Source of the DNA: Acidobacteriaceae bacterium
GTDB taxonomy: Bacteria > Acidobacteriota > Terriglobia > Terriglobales > Acidobacteriaceae
Assembly (NCBI GenBank): GCA_003139095.1
Contig: PLHW01000025.1
Location: 62,389 to 101,534, forward strand
DNA length: 39,146 nucleotides
Direction: 5' to 3'
The translations under genes were made by a program, and so were the position numbers. The notes beneath the pieces were generated by a model. It worked only from the letters and a program-made list of their open reading frames with translations, searched no databases and was not told where the DNA came from. Below are positions 1 through 9,613 of this stretch, in pieces. Each line of letters begins with the position of its first letter. Within the stretch, counting starts at the first letter, position 1.

Positions 1-147
1 GCGGTCGCGGTGGCTGAGAAAGTGGGAGTGGTAGAAACTGCGGCTGACTTCTTCAAGAAGCGCGCCGGGAAGGCCACCGGGGCCGGGTTGATGAAGTTTC
101 TGCGGACCGCCCCCAAGGCTGCTCCCGAAACGGACGACCGGATCTGA
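1..147 (+). CDS. C-terminal end of an unidentified protein (partial)
   Basis: The first reading frame is open from base 1 to a TGA at 145-147, giving 48 residues with no start inside the window. The tail is alanine- and lysine-rich and ends in an acidic stretch (PETDDRI). I do not recognise the family. A GC-rich inverted repeat follows 11 bases after the stop, which fits the end of a real transcription unit. The next gene converges from the other strand. The reading frame is plausible but no function can be given. Confidence 0.55.
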   Translation, partial: AVAVAEKVGVVETAADFFKKRAGKATGAGLMKFLRTAPKAAPETDDRI

Positions 148-158
148 AGGGTGGAGGC

Positions 159-189
159 CCCACCCAAGCTCGGTTTTGGCTTGAGTGGG
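159..189. terminator. Hairpin after the partial gene, possible terminator
   Basis: CCCACCCAAGC (159-169) pairs with GCTTGAGTGGG (179-189) with one mismatch around a 9-base loop. It lies between two convergent genes. There is no T-run after it, so it may instead be a repeat-type palindrome. Confidence 0.35.
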
Positions 190-202
190 CGAGCTCGCTT
201 TT

Positions 203-227
203 AGCTCGAAGCTCGAAGCTCGAAGCT
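203..227. repeat. 7-bp tandem repeat AGCTCGA
   Basis: AGCTCGA occurs three times head to tail (203-209, 210-216, 217-223), followed by a partial AGCT. It lies in the 260-bp spacer between convergent genes. The rest of that spacer is AT-rich, with two short palindromes, CTATTTAAATAG near 262-273 and TTAACGTTAA near 298-307, and no convincing gene. Confidence 0.6.
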
Positions 228-353
228 GAGATTTCCATATCACAAAATGCCACCCTCAAGTGCTATTTAAATAGTAAAAAAACAAGCCCCTCATCTATTA
301 ACGTTAAAGTAAACAAAAGGGGGCCAGCGAGGACCCAGCAATCGCCGCCCCAA

Positions 354-393
354 TGACTAAATGATTAAATGATTCAATAACTAAATAGTTAAC
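354..393. repeat. Array with 8-bp period (TGAYTAAA type)
   Basis: Five consecutive 8-mers can be read: TGACTAAA, TGATTAAA, TGATTCAA, TAACTAAA, TAGTTAAC. The array ends 14 bases before the stop codon of the TonB-dependent receptor, in a spacer between convergent genes. Three other arrays with the same period but different units occur in this window. Confidence 0.65.
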
Positions 394-407
394 TCCTGCC
401 CCACCCC

Positions 408-3272
408 CTAAAAGTGAAACCCGATCTCCCCCGTCACCGCCCGCGGCGTCACATAATGTGTCCCGCTGAACGTCGACAAAAAGTTATAAAGCGCATAGTT
501 GTTCGTTAGGTTCACCGCCGCCACCTGCGCGCTCCACTTATACCGGTCCCCATGAAATAAATTGTCATGCCCAATCGCCAGGTCAAACACGCTACGTTGT
601 TGAACCCGCGGGGGTTTGTGGTCGTCGTTCTCCGTGTTCGCCGCCGGAATCTGCAGCAGATTCGAGGTAAACTGCCCCACCGGACACGCCGCCGGCAGCG
701 CCTGCGTCGGCGTCGCCCGCACCCCATTGCACGCCAGACCGGCCTCAAACTCCAAATCCGCGCTCAACGGATTCCCCAGCGCATCCTGCATCAGCACCGC
801 CGGCTGTCCGTTCAACAGCGTCGATTGCGGGCAATCGTTCCCCGGATTCACTCCGTAACAGGGTGCCGCGCCCGCCACCAATCCGCTGTCATACCGCCAG
901 TTCCAACTGATCCACGGGCCGCGCTTAAATGGTTGATATTGCAGGTGTAACGTGTCATTGAACCGCTCGTCATGATCGATCCGGAAGGGCAGCCCCTGCG
1001 CCGTCGTAACCGTCGCCCCCGCTCCCCCGATCTGCGGCGTAAAGTACCGCGCCGCCACGCTCGAAAACACGAACAGCGCCGAAAATCCGCGATAATTCGG
1101 CATGCTCACCCGCCCCGCATATCCCGGAATCTTCGAGTTGTGCCACTCGATCGGAAACGTAATCGGCGTATCTCCCAACACGCTGAAATCAAACCCGTTA
1201 TGTGTGTACTTCCAGATGTACTCGCCCGTAAAAACCAGGTACTTTCCAAACGCCTGCTCGAGCCCGGCGTGGAACTCATTTCGAAACCCTGGGCTAAGCG
1301 GGTTCGCCACCGGCGCCGAGCACGCCAGCAGCGGATTCAGCACCGCATTCGCGCACCCCGCGCTCGAAAGCACCAGGTTTTCATTGAAAGGCGTCTCCAG
1401 AGTCCGCGCGTAAGATACTCGCAACACAGTACTTGACGGCTTAATGTTGTAAGCGATCCCAATCCGCGGCTGCGCCTGGCTCGCCGTCGTCAGGCCGTTG
1501 TAAACGTCTCCCCGCAGCCCCAGATTCAGGTTCCAGTTCCCCTTCGCAATCGTGTCTTCCACGTACATCCCAAGTTCCTTGACATCCGTATGTCCCGTAA
1601 ACAGATACCGCGCCCCGCCGCGCGTCAAGTCATAGGGCAGCAGCGTCGCATTGAACAGAGGATAAATCGCTGAATTTGGAGCACTTGCATTCGCCGCCAC
1701 ATTCGGCACATTCGCCCCCACACACTGCGAAGGACTCGTAAATCCCGGCACTGCAACATAAGCGCCCGTCCCCGCATCCAGCGTAAGGCACGGCGCGTTA
1801 TAGGCCGGATCCACAATCCCAATCCGGTCATTCTCATTCAAGAATGTTTGCCCATAAGTAACCCCCGCCTTCACCGTATGCCCCCCCTTCACATATGACA
1901 CAGACGACCTCACCCCGGCATTTGACAGACTTCGTTCCTGCCCCACGCTCTCCCGCTGCAAACTCGGCGGGCCAAGGTCGGCAAACGGATCGTTACTCGG
2001 ATAGTAGTTATACTCGTCGCGCCGCACCCACACGCCCGTTGTCCACACCGTGTTGTTGTTGACCACCCGCGTCCACGACGGCGAAATATTAAACGTCCCA
2101 ATCTTCGAGCGCTGATCCGTCGGCCCTACCACCTGTCCATCCGGACCGACTCCGCCGTAGTTCTCCACCGCCGGAAGCACGCCGTCCAACCCGCTCCACG
2201 GCGATGCGTACTGGCCATCGAAAGTATTTGGCGTCTGGAACCACGACCGCGTGTAGCCGAGGTCAAGATGAATGGAATCTTTATTCGAGATCTGAAAATC
2301 CACGCGGTCAAAAATGTTCGCTTCGTTCCCTCGGTCGTGCATCACCGAAAATTCCGGCGGATCAAGGAATCGTCCCGTATCCAATCCGCTCGCCGAAATA
2401 AAGTTCCCCCAATTCTTCCCGCCATACGCCACGTTGAATCCCACATTCGTTGTGCCAAACGTCCCGTATGACATCGTCACCGCTCCATGCGGCGTGGTCA
2501 CGCCCTGCCCCGACTGCGTCGTCACATTGATCACCACGCTCGTCTTCCCGCCATACTCCGCCGGCGGCGCGCCTGAAATTACCTCCATCGACTGCACCGC
2601 GTCCAGCGGCAGTTGATTCGAGAAGACCTTGCTGATCTGGTCCGTCATCGGCTGGCCGTCCATCGAGATCGAATTCTCCGCATGATCGCCCAGGCCGTGA
2701 ATCTGTCCGTTCGAGTCGGCCGCCACGCCCGGCGTGCCTTGCGTGACCGCTGCGCTCAGTTGCGACGTCTGGCTCTCCAGCGTCATCGTGTCGAGCAGGC
2801 TCTTATCGAGGTCGGTGTGAAACGTCGAGTCGTTCTCCACCAGATCTCCGCCCTGCGCTTCCACGTTGACCGTTGTGGTCGAAGCGCTCACCTGAAGATT
2901 GATGGTCAGGTTCATCGGCACCGAAGACCGCGGCGCCACATCCTGCGTATAGGTTGCAAAGCCGGTCGCGTTTACCGTCAAGTGATATGGATTGTAGGGA
3001 ACGTTCGTAAAAGAAAATCTTCCCTGTGCATCAGTGGTCGCGGATCGGTGATACGAGGTCACCGGGTTTTCGATGCTCACGCCCGCGCCCACCACGACCG
3101 AGCCGCTCTCATCCTCTACCGTGCCTCCGATCGCCGCCGCCGTTCCACCCATCTGTGACGCCCCGTCCGCCTTGTCCGCTCCGCTCGTGTTCGCTCCAAA
3201 GCAAACGCCCTCCACCAGCAAAAATAAAATCGCACAGGCCAATCCCATCGGCCTCCAGTTCAAATGCAGCAT
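408..3272 (-). CDS. TonB-dependent receptor with carboxypeptidase-regulatory N-terminal domain
   Basis: This 954-aa outer-membrane receptor should import a large nutrient or metal complex, or bind peptides, using TonB energy. An N-terminal signal sequence (about residues 8-27, LACAILFLLVEGVCFGA) is followed by a carboxypeptidase-regulatory/Oar-like beta-sandwich (about 48-135: GGTVEDESGSVVVGAGVSI...RFSFTNVPYNPY). Next come a plug domain (SISMDGQPMTDQ, MEVISGAPPAEYGG) and a long beta-barrel. The chain ends in phenylalanine (GEIGFHF), as outer-membrane barrels do. The ATG at 3270-3272 has GGAGG just upstream. Such receptors are abundant in acidobacteria and the substrate cannot be read from sequence. 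The small Cys/His-rich gene 79 bp upstream on the same strand hints at a metal link, but only weakly. Confidence 0.93.
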   Translation of the reverse strand: MLHLNWRPMGLACAILFLLVEGVCFGANTSGADKADGASQMGGTAAAIGGTVEDESGSVVVGAGVSIENPVTSYHRSATTDAQGRFSFTNVPYNPYHLTVNATGFATYTQDVAPRSSVPMNLTINLQVSASTTTVNVEAQGGDLVENDSTFHTDLDKSLLDTMTLESQTSQLSAAVTQGTPGVAADSNGQIHGLGDHAENSISMDGQPMTDQISKVFSNQLPLDAVQSMEVISGAPPAEYGGKTSVVINVTTQSGQGVTTPHGAVTMSYGTFGTTNVGFNVAYGGKNWGNFISASGLDTGRFLDPPEFSVMHDRGNEANIFDRVDFQISNKDSIHLDLGYTRSWFQTPNTFDGQYASPWSGLDGVLPAVENYGGVGPDGQVVGPTDQRSKIGTFNISPSWTRVVNNNTVWTTGVWVRRDEYNYYPSNDPFADLGPPSLQRESVGQERSLSNAGVRSSVSYVKGGHTVKAGVTYGQTFLNENDRIGIVDPAYNAPCLTLDAGTGAYVAVPGFTSPSQCVGANVPNVAANASAPNSAIYPLFNATLLPYDLTRGGARYLFTGHTDVKELGMYVEDTIAKGNWNLNLGLRGDVYNGLTTASQAQPRIGIAYNIKPSSTVLRVSYARTLETPFNENLVLSSAGCANAVLNPLLACSAPVANPLSPGFRNEFHAGLEQAFGKYLVFTGEYIWKYTHNGFDFSVLGDTPITFPIEWHNSKIPGYAGRVSMPNYRGFSALFVFSSVAARYFTPQIGGAGATVTTAQGLPFRIDHDERFNDTLHLQYQPFKRGPWISWNWRYDSGLVAGAAPCYGVNPGNDCPQSTLLNGQPAVLMQDALGNPLSADLEFEAGLACNGVRATPTQALPAACPVGQFTSNLLQIPAANTENDDHKPPRVQQRSVFDLAIGHDNLFHGDRYKWSAQVAAVNLTNNYALYNFLSTFSGTHYVTPRAVTGEIGFHF

Positions 3273-3351
3273 GATTCCTCCATTTCAATAGGTCCTTCGC
3301 CAATTGCGAACACATCGCAAACGGAAACGCTGATTCAGTTTGGGTGAGGAA

Positions 3352-3645
3352 TCAGTTCGAAGGTGGAGGACGAATGGAGGGAACTACCGTAGGGCGAAAG
3401 ATGTCAGCGCAGCCGAGCGGCGGAGGCGCGAATGCCGTCGCCACCAGCATCGGAGCGGTCGAAATGCGTTCCGTGCTCAGCCCGGCATGTGCCGTCGAGC
3501 AGATCGAGCACGCATGATGCGGCGCTGTCGAGCTTTCCGGATGTGCGTGGACCGCCTGCACGATCCCCATCGCGCACACCAGCACCATCGTCAGTACGCA
3601 CACCGCTCTGACCATGAGCCCGCGCTTTGTCGATCGCTTCATCAT
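3352..3645 (-). CDS. Small exported Cys/His-rich protein (DUF2946-like)
   Basis: This is a 97-aa protein from the double ATG at 3640-3645. A basic start and one hydrophobic segment (about residues 10-34, ending VHAHP) suggest a signal peptide or membrane anchor. A compact metal-ligand-like patch follows: H43, H44, C46, C49, H53 (HHACSICSTAHAGL). The proline-rich C-terminus has one further Cys. DUF2946 proteins, often found near copper or TonB genes, have a similar layout, so I suggest that family as a resemblance only. It lies upstream of the TonB-dependent receptor on the same strand, 79 bp away, and may share its transcript. The frame runs open 129 bases upstream of the chosen start, but those residues look random and precede the basic-hydrophobic signal pattern. 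Confidence 0.6.
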   Translation of the reverse strand: MMKRSTKRGLMVRAVCVLTMVLVCAMGIVQAVHAHPESSTAPHHACSICSTAHAGLSTERISTAPMLVATAFAPPPLGCADIFRPTVVPSIRPPPSN

Positions 3646-3954
3646 TCTGAATTGTCGTCCGGAACCACGCCCGTATTTAGACGATTTTACGCTTAGATGG
3701 TCACCGCCGGGTACCCGACACACCAAAAACGCAGTTTTTTTCGCGCGATTCCGATCCTCCGCCCCATCCTGCAATACCCCTCCGCCACCCCAACCGTCCG
3801 GCCGGTTGGTTCGCCCATCAAAACCGTTTCCCTAAGCCCCTTGTTAACACGCAATTACCTCGGTGATCATCATCACAATCGCCTGTGCTCAGTGTCACGC
3901 TATCGCCCCCCCGAAAGGTCGAAACTGACAGTGAGGATTCCGAAAGAGGCGGTC
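3646..3954. other. Divergent spacer between the Cys/His-rich gene and the oxidoreductase operon
   Basis: This 309-bp stretch should hold promoters for both directions. I see no consensus -35/-10 pair on either strand. The only notable symmetry is GTGAT-CATC-ATCAC at 3863-3876, which could be an operator. No gene is convincing here. Confidence 0.4.
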
Positions 3955-4422
3955 ATGATGCTCGCTTACAAGCTCGTCCGTTTAATTGAGACCCACTCCG
4001 ACGCCTTGGCCACTACCCTGGTCGCCAAGGTTCAAACCTCGGACCTGACCCGCTCCTACCGCCATGTCCCGCCTCAGGACCTTAAGGCCACCGTCGGCGA
4101 AATCTACCAGCACCTCGGCGAGTGGCTCCTCGGCAAAAGCTCCTTCGATATTGAGCGCCGTTACCAGGAGATCGGCGCCCGCCGTGTCCATCAGGGCGTG
4201 CCGATCAGCGAGTTAATCTGGGTCATCATTTTGACGAAAGAAACCTTGTGGGAGTTCTTGAAAAAAGAGTCGACCCCGGAACAGCCCGTTGAAGCCTTCG
4301 GCGAACTGGAAATGTTGCAACTCCTCGATCAGTTCTTCGATCGCGCCGTCCACTCCGCTTCCATCGGCTACGAAAAGGCAATCGGCATAAAAGAAATTAC
4401 CAAGACCGCCGCGCATCAATAG
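3955..4422 (+). CDS. RsbRD N-terminal-domain protein
   Basis: This 155-aa protein matches the helical RsbRD_N sensor domain over most of its length: LIETHSDALATTLV, then YRHVPPQDLKATVGEIYQHLGEWLLG, ERRYQEIGARRVHQGVPISELIWVIIL and a final helical stretch. In the family this globin-like domain senses a signal and is normally attached to kinase, STAS or PucR-type output domains. Here no output domain is present. The ATG at 3955 has AGAGG at 3945-3949. The frame upstream to 3697 is open but has no such site. The gene lies 24 bp ahead of the CoA-transferase and heads the operon, so it may sense redox or stress state for it, which is inference. Confidence 0.75.
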   Translation: MMLAYKLVRLIETHSDALATTLVAKVQTSDLTRSYRHVPPQDLKATVGEIYQHLGEWLLGKSSFDIERRYQEIGARRVHQGVPISELIWVIILTKETLWEFLKKESTPEQPVEAFGELEMLQLLDQFFDRAVHSASIGYEKAIGIKEITKTAAHQ

Positions 4423-4446
4423 CGGCCTTTAGAGAAAGGGCACTCG

Positions 4447-5772
4447 ATGTCCTGGCAAATCGAATACAAAAAGAAATTGCGCACCCCCGACGAGGCCCTG
4501 CGCTGCGTCTCCTCCGGCATGCGCGTCTACATCCAGCCCGGCTGCGCCGAGCCCGAGATGCTCGTCGAAGCTCTCATGAAGCGCGGCCCCTTCGTCGAGG
4601 ACGTCGAAATCGTCCACATGCTCACCATGGGCTCCGCGCCCTACGTCGCGCCCGAAATGGCTGGCCACTTCCGCCACAACGCCGTCTTCATCGGCGCCAA
4701 TGTCCGCGACGCCATCAACGACGGCCGCGCCGACTACACGCCCATCTATCTCAGCGAAATCGAATCGCTCTTTGAGTCCGGCGCCATGCCCCTCGACGTC
4801 GCACTCATCCAGGTTTCCCCGCCCGACGCGCACGGATTCTGCTCTCTCGGCGTCGGCATCGATACCACCCTCACTGCCGTCAAGCGCTCCCGCTTCGTCG
4901 TCGCCCACGTCAACGATCAGATGCCCCGCACCTACGGCGACAGCTACGTTCACGTTCACGATCTCGATGTCGTCGTCGAGGAATCGCGGCCGCTCTGCGC
5001 CATGAAGAAGCCCGAGATCACCGATCTCCACATCGCCATCGCCCGCAACGTCGCCAATCTCATCGAAGACGGCTCCGTCCTGCAAACCGGCATCGGCGGC
5101 ATCCCCGACGCTGTCCTTCCCCTGCTCACCAACCGAAAGGATCTCGGCGTCCACAGCGAACTGGTCTCCGACGGCGTCATCCCTCTCATCGAAGCCGGCG
5201 TCATCACCGGCGAGCGCAAAAACTTCAAGCCGCGCAAAATTATCGTCGGTTTCGTTCTCGGCACCAAGCGCATCTTCGACTTCGTCGACAACAATCCCAT
5301 CTTCGAATTCCATCCCACCGCCTACGTCAACGATCCCGGCCTCATCGCCCGCAACGATCGCATGGTCGCCATCAACTCCGCCCTCCAGGTCGATCTCACC
5401 GGCCAGGTCTGCTCTGACTCCATCGGCAATCAGTTCTATAGCGGCATCGGCGGCCAGGTCGATTTTCTCCGCGGCGCATCCCGCTCCAAGGGCGGCAAGC
5501 CCATCATCGCCATCTCCGCCACCGCCAAAAGCGGCACCATCTCCCGCATCGTCCCCATGCTTAGCCCGGGCGCGGGCGTCGTCACTTCGCGCGGCCTGGT
5601 GCGCTACATCGTCACCGAATTCGGTGTCGCCTATCTCCATGGCAAGTCGATCCGCGAGCGGGCGAAGGCCCTCATCGAAATCGCTCATCCCAAGTTTCGC
5701 GAAGAGCTTTACTCCTATTGCGAAAAAACGAAATGGCTGCAACGTCCCGAACCTGTTATGGCAACGAGGTGA
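4447..5772 (+). CDS. Acetyl-CoA hydrolase/CoA-transferase family protein (4-hydroxybutyrate CoA-transferase type)
   Basis: This 441-aa cytoplasmic enzyme moves CoA between a carboxylate (often acetate) and another acid. It shows the family's two-domain layout, with [19 protein letters not shown] near residue 135, [12 protein letters not shown] near 218, and [10 protein letters not shown], whose glutamate falls at residue 238. In the family this glutamate forms the acyl-glutamyl-CoA intermediate. The C-terminal half has [20 protein letters not shown] and [24 protein letters not shown], both typical. Length is normal. The start has a purine-rich GAGAAAGGG upstream. It ends two bases before the ferredoxin gene, so it is translated with the 2-oxoacid oxidoreductase and probably supplies or consumes its acyl-CoA. 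The actual acid is unknown. Confidence 0.88.
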   Translation: MSWQIEYKKKLRTPDEALRCVSSGMRVYIQPGCAEPEMLVEALMKRGPFVEDVEIVHMLTMGSAPYVAPEMAGHFRHNAVFIGANVRDAINDGRADYTPIYLSEIESLFESGAMPLDVALIQVSPPDAHGFCSLGVGIDTTLTAVKRSRFVVAHVNDQMPRTYGDSYVHVHDLDVVVEESRPLCAMKKPEITDLHIAIARNVANLIEDGSVLQTGIGGIPDAVLPLLTNRKDLGVHSELVSDGVIPLIEAGVITGERKNFKPRKIIVGFVLGTKRIFDFVDNNPIFEFHPTAYVNDPGLIARNDRMVAINSALQVDLTGQVCSDSIGNQFYSGIGGQVDFLRGASRSKGGKPIIAISATAKSGTISRIVPMLSPGAGVVTSRGLVRYIVTEFGVAYLHGKSIRERAKALIEIAHPKFREELYSYCEKTKWLQRPEPVMATR

Positions 5773-5774
5773 TT

Positions 5775-6077
5775 ATGGCTGGACCTGCGCGTGGCAACAT
5801 CCTCATCGATACCGAAGAGTGCAAAGGCTGCGGACTCTGCGTCGAGTCCTGCCCGCCCGAGTGCCTCGAACTTCTGCCCGAGCTGAACGCGTACGGCGTT
5901 CACCCGGCTCACTACACCGGCGAAGGCTGCTCTGGCTGCGGCATCTGTTTCTATTGTTGCCCGGAGCCCGGCGCCATCACCGTCTACCGTCTCACGCCAC
6001 CGCAAAAGCCTGTCGCTCATGAGCCAGCCCCGGGCGAAGTTCAAGTTCCAGGAGGTTCCCATGCGGCAGCTCTGTAA
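5775..6077 (+). CDS. 2-oxoacid:ferredoxin oxidoreductase delta subunit (2x[4Fe-4S] ferredoxin)
   Basis: This 100-aa electron-transfer subunit has two 4Fe-4S motifs, [15 protein letters not shown] near residues 15-28 and [16 protein letters not shown] near 54-69. It should pass electrons between the catalytic subunits and a soluble ferredoxin. The start (MAGPARGN) lies two bases after the CoA-transferase stop. An upstream in-frame ATG at 5718 would lie inside the previous gene and is less likely. Its end overlaps the alpha-subunit gene by 17 bp, and the alpha-subunit ribosome-binding site is inside this reading frame. Order delta-alpha-beta is usual for VOR/KOR-type enzymes. Confidence 0.88.
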   Translation: MAGPARGNILIDTEECKGCGLCVESCPPECLELLPELNAYGVHPAHYTGEGCSGCGICFYCCPEPGAITVYRLTPPQKPVAHEPAPGEVQVPGGSHAAAL

Positions 6078-7113
6078 GGGCAACGTCGCCATCGTCAAAG
6101 GCGCAATCCTCGCCGGTTGCAAGGCCTATTACGGTTACCCCATCACTCCCGCCAGCGAGATTGCCGAAGCCGCCGCGCTCTATTTCCCCCAGGTCGGTGG
6201 CACCTTCTTGCAGGCCGAGAGCGAAATCGCCGCCATCAACATGGTGTACGGCGCAGCCGCCACCGGCCAGCGCGTCATGTCCGCATCCTCCGGCCCCGGT
6301 CTCAGCCTCATGCAGGAAGGTATTTCCTACTGTGCCGGCTCCGAACTCCCCTGCGTCATCGTCGATATCGTCCGCGGCGGCCCCGGCCTCGGCAACATCG
6401 CTCCTGAGCAGAGCGACTACTTTGCCATGGTCAAAGGCGGAGGCCACGGCTGCTATCGCAATTTCGTTCTCGCTCCCGCCTCCGTGCAGGAGATGGCCGA
6501 CCTCACCGTCCTCGCCTTCGAACTTGCCGACACCTATCGCAATCCCGCCATCATCCTCGCCGACGGTTTCATCGGCCAGATGATGGAGCCGCTCGAACTC
6601 GACTACCGCGAAGCCAAGCTCCCCGAAAAGCCCTGGGCCGTGCAAGGCACGCACGAAACCCGCAAGAACGTCATTAGCTCCATCTTCCTCGAGCCCGACG
6701 ATCTCGAAGCCCACATCCGCAAGCTCGAAGCCAAGTACATTCGCGCCTCGCGCCTCGAAGCCCGTCACGAAACCTTCGAGACCAATGACGCCGAAGTTCT
6801 CCTCGTCGGCTACGGCATCACCTCGCGCGTGCTGCGTTCGGCCGTCGAGATGGCCCGCCGCGAAGGCCTCAAGGCCGGCCTCTTCCGCCCCATCACCTTG
6901 TGGCCGTTCCCGAAAGAAGCCCTGCGCAAGGCTGCCAGCAAAGTCAGCAAAGTCCTCGTCGTCGAACTCAGCAACGGCCAGATGGTCGAAGACGTCCGCC
7001 TCTCCCTCGAGGGCAAAGTCCCCGTCGAGTTCTACGGCCGCACCGGCGGCAATGTGCCCTCGGTCGAAGAGATTCATTCCCAACTCATGCAACGCGTAAT
7101 GTCATTGGTGTAG
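6061..7113 (+). CDS. 2-oxoacid:ferredoxin oxidoreductase alpha subunit (VorB/KorA type)
   Basis: This 350-aa subunit is the pyrimidine-binding and domain II part of a thiamine-diphosphate enzyme that oxidatively decarboxylates a 2-oxoacid to acyl-CoA, or runs in reverse. It opens with [28 protein letters not shown], the standard signature, followed by [41 protein letters not shown], with the conserved glutamate and the SSGPG loop. The C-terminal part carries the transketolase C-like domain ([22 protein letters not shown]-type region, [14 protein letters not shown]). The ATG at 6061 has a perfect AGGAGG at 6050-6055. The sequence resembles proteins annotated as 3-methyl-2-oxobutanoate dehydrogenase VorB, so a branched-chain or general 2-oxoacid is a likely substrate. 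This cannot be fixed by eye. Confidence 0.9.
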   Translation: MRQLCKGNVAIVKGAILAGCKAYYGYPITPASEIAEAAALYFPQVGGTFLQAESEIAAINMVYGAAATGQRVMSASSGPGLSLMQEGISYCAGSELPCVIVDIVRGGPGLGNIAPEQSDYFAMVKGGGHGCYRNFVLAPASVQEMADLTVLAFELADTYRNPAIILADGFIGQMMEPLELDYREAKLPEKPWAVQGTHETRKNVISSIFLEPDDLEAHIRKLEAKYIRASRLEARHETFETNDAEVLLVGYGITSRVLRSAVEMARREGLKAGLFRPITLWPFPKEALRKAASKVSKVLVVELSNGQMVEDVRLSLEGKVPVEFYGRTGGNVPSVEEIHSQLMQRVMSLV

Positions 7114-7187
7114 CAAAGCGGTCTTGTAAAGATGGTTCAGCAAGGATGATCTGGCAAAGAACGGGTAGCAAAGAAAACGGAGCCAAA

Positions 7188-8696
<1,509 letters not shown>

Positions 8697-8713
8697 TTTC
8701 ATGACCGCGTGAT

Positions 8714-8767
8714 CGTTCCATCGGTGGATTGGAATCGCCGATGGAACGCCGGGCGTCCCCGCCCGGC
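8714..8767. repeat. Pair of palindromes, REP-like or terminator
   Basis: Two inverted repeats follow the oxidoreductase operon. The first is CGTTCCATCGG (8714-8724) with CCGATGGAACG (8738-8748), and the second is GCCGGGCG (8748-8755) with CGCCCGGC (8760-8767) around TCCC. They lie between convergent genes and could end transcription, although no T-run follows. The second shares GGGCGTCCYCGCCC with a palindrome near 16719-16739, which suggests a dispersed REP family. Confidence 0.55.
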
Positions 8768-8773
8768 CCGGAG

Positions 8774-9175
8774 CTAGCCGTTCTCGACGCGATCCTTTAT
8801 ATCCGCGTACGCCGCATCGATGAGACTGCTTAGCGCTTCGGCGTTCGTCGCCGTTCCCGGTCTCAGCTTCACATGGCGCATAAACTTGCCGGTGCCTTGC
8901 AACAAGCGGGCCGGATCCGGCAGCGCTGCGCCGTGAAAGAACCCCACGTTAACGTGCGACGTGAATACATTGGCGTAGCCGAAGGCCGCATCTCCCAAAC
9001 ATGCCACTGGACAGCCGTCATGCAAAAGCTCCCGGACTTCGTCCCCGCATTTTCGCATCACCTCAAACCACTTCTGCGCCATGGCTCCCAATTCACCTGC
9101 ATGCTCTTTCATCCACGCCTCGATGGCGGGATCCCGCTCGACAGCGCCGTTGAATCGCAGCAATTCCGTCCTCAT
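8774..9175 (-). CDS. DUF1801-domain protein
   Basis: This 133-aa protein ends with the pattern typical of DUF1801/YdhG-like proteins: NVFTSHVNVGFFHGAALPDPARLLQGTGKFMRHVKLRPG. The fold is frataxin-like in known members and the cellular role is poorly defined. The ATG at 9173-9175 is preceded by GGAG with 5-base spacing. The frame is open for another 93 codons upstream, but that stretch is only the translation of the repeat array at 9286-9499 (recurring KYLLFN peptides), so it is excluded. It converges on the oxidoreductase operon and stands alone. Confidence 0.8.
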   Translation of the reverse strand: MRTELLRFNGAVERDPAIEAWMKEHAGELGAMAQKWFEVMRKCGDEVRELLHDGCPVACLGDAAFGYANVFTSHVNVGFFHGAALPDPARLLQGTGKFMRHVKLRPGTATNAEALSSLIDAAYADIKDRVENG

Positions 9176-9285
9176 CGTCGCTCCACTTTCTGCACAACTG
9201 CTGACACGGTCGCAGATTACCGCAACCTGCGCATGTAGGATGCAAGGGCGCCACGCCGAATACAAGTTCGCCTGACAGCCACTTA

Positions 9286-9499
9286 ACCTATTGAATAATA
9301 AATACGTTACCGGAAATGCCTGCAAGTCAAAAGAATAGACCCAATCTTCCGTCCCTAAGCCGTTGAATAATAAATACTTTACAAGTACATCCCCAAACAA
9401 CCCTCCTAAGTCATTGAAAGATAAATACTTTACACCTAACTCCTTATTCCTCAAAGACCTGGCGGTTTTTACCTCCTAAGTCTTTGACTCCAAAAGACC
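9286..9499. repeat. Degenerate intergenic repeat array (CCTAAGTCATTGAA...AATACTTTAC type)
   Basis: Copies lie at 9286-9310, 9354-9382 and 9405-9433, with core TTGAAtAATAAATACkTTAC. Two more degenerate copies begin CCTAACTCC (9435-9459) and CCTAAGTCTTTGACTCC (9475-9499). Start-to-start distances are about 67, 51, 30 and 40 bp and the intervening sequence is unrelated. On the minus strand each copy ends in a purine-rich CTTAGGAGG-like stretch. The array fills the spacer between the divergent DUF1801 and aminotransferase-fold genes. Confidence 0.75.
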
Positions 9500-9613
9500 G
9501 AGCCAGAGGGGGTCTCCGCCACTCGCGGATCAACTCGCCCCAAACTCCGCCGAACGCGATTACCGCAACATTCCACCCCAATCGCACTCGCAGCGTTACA
9601 ATGTCCCTTCCTT

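Noticed and set aside
4429-5742. Long minus-strand open frame opposite the CoA-transferase
   Set aside because: Its Asp/Gly/Ala/Val-rich product is the antisense shadow of a gene with C-ending codons. The plus-strand protein has a full family match.
9176-9454. N-terminal extension of the DUF1801 protein
   Set aside because: It only translates the repeat array (recurring KYLLFN). A well-placed ATG with GGAG lies at 9175.
9286-9499. CRISPR array
   Set aside because: Copies are too degenerate, spacer lengths vary from about 10 to 45 bases, and there are no cas genes.
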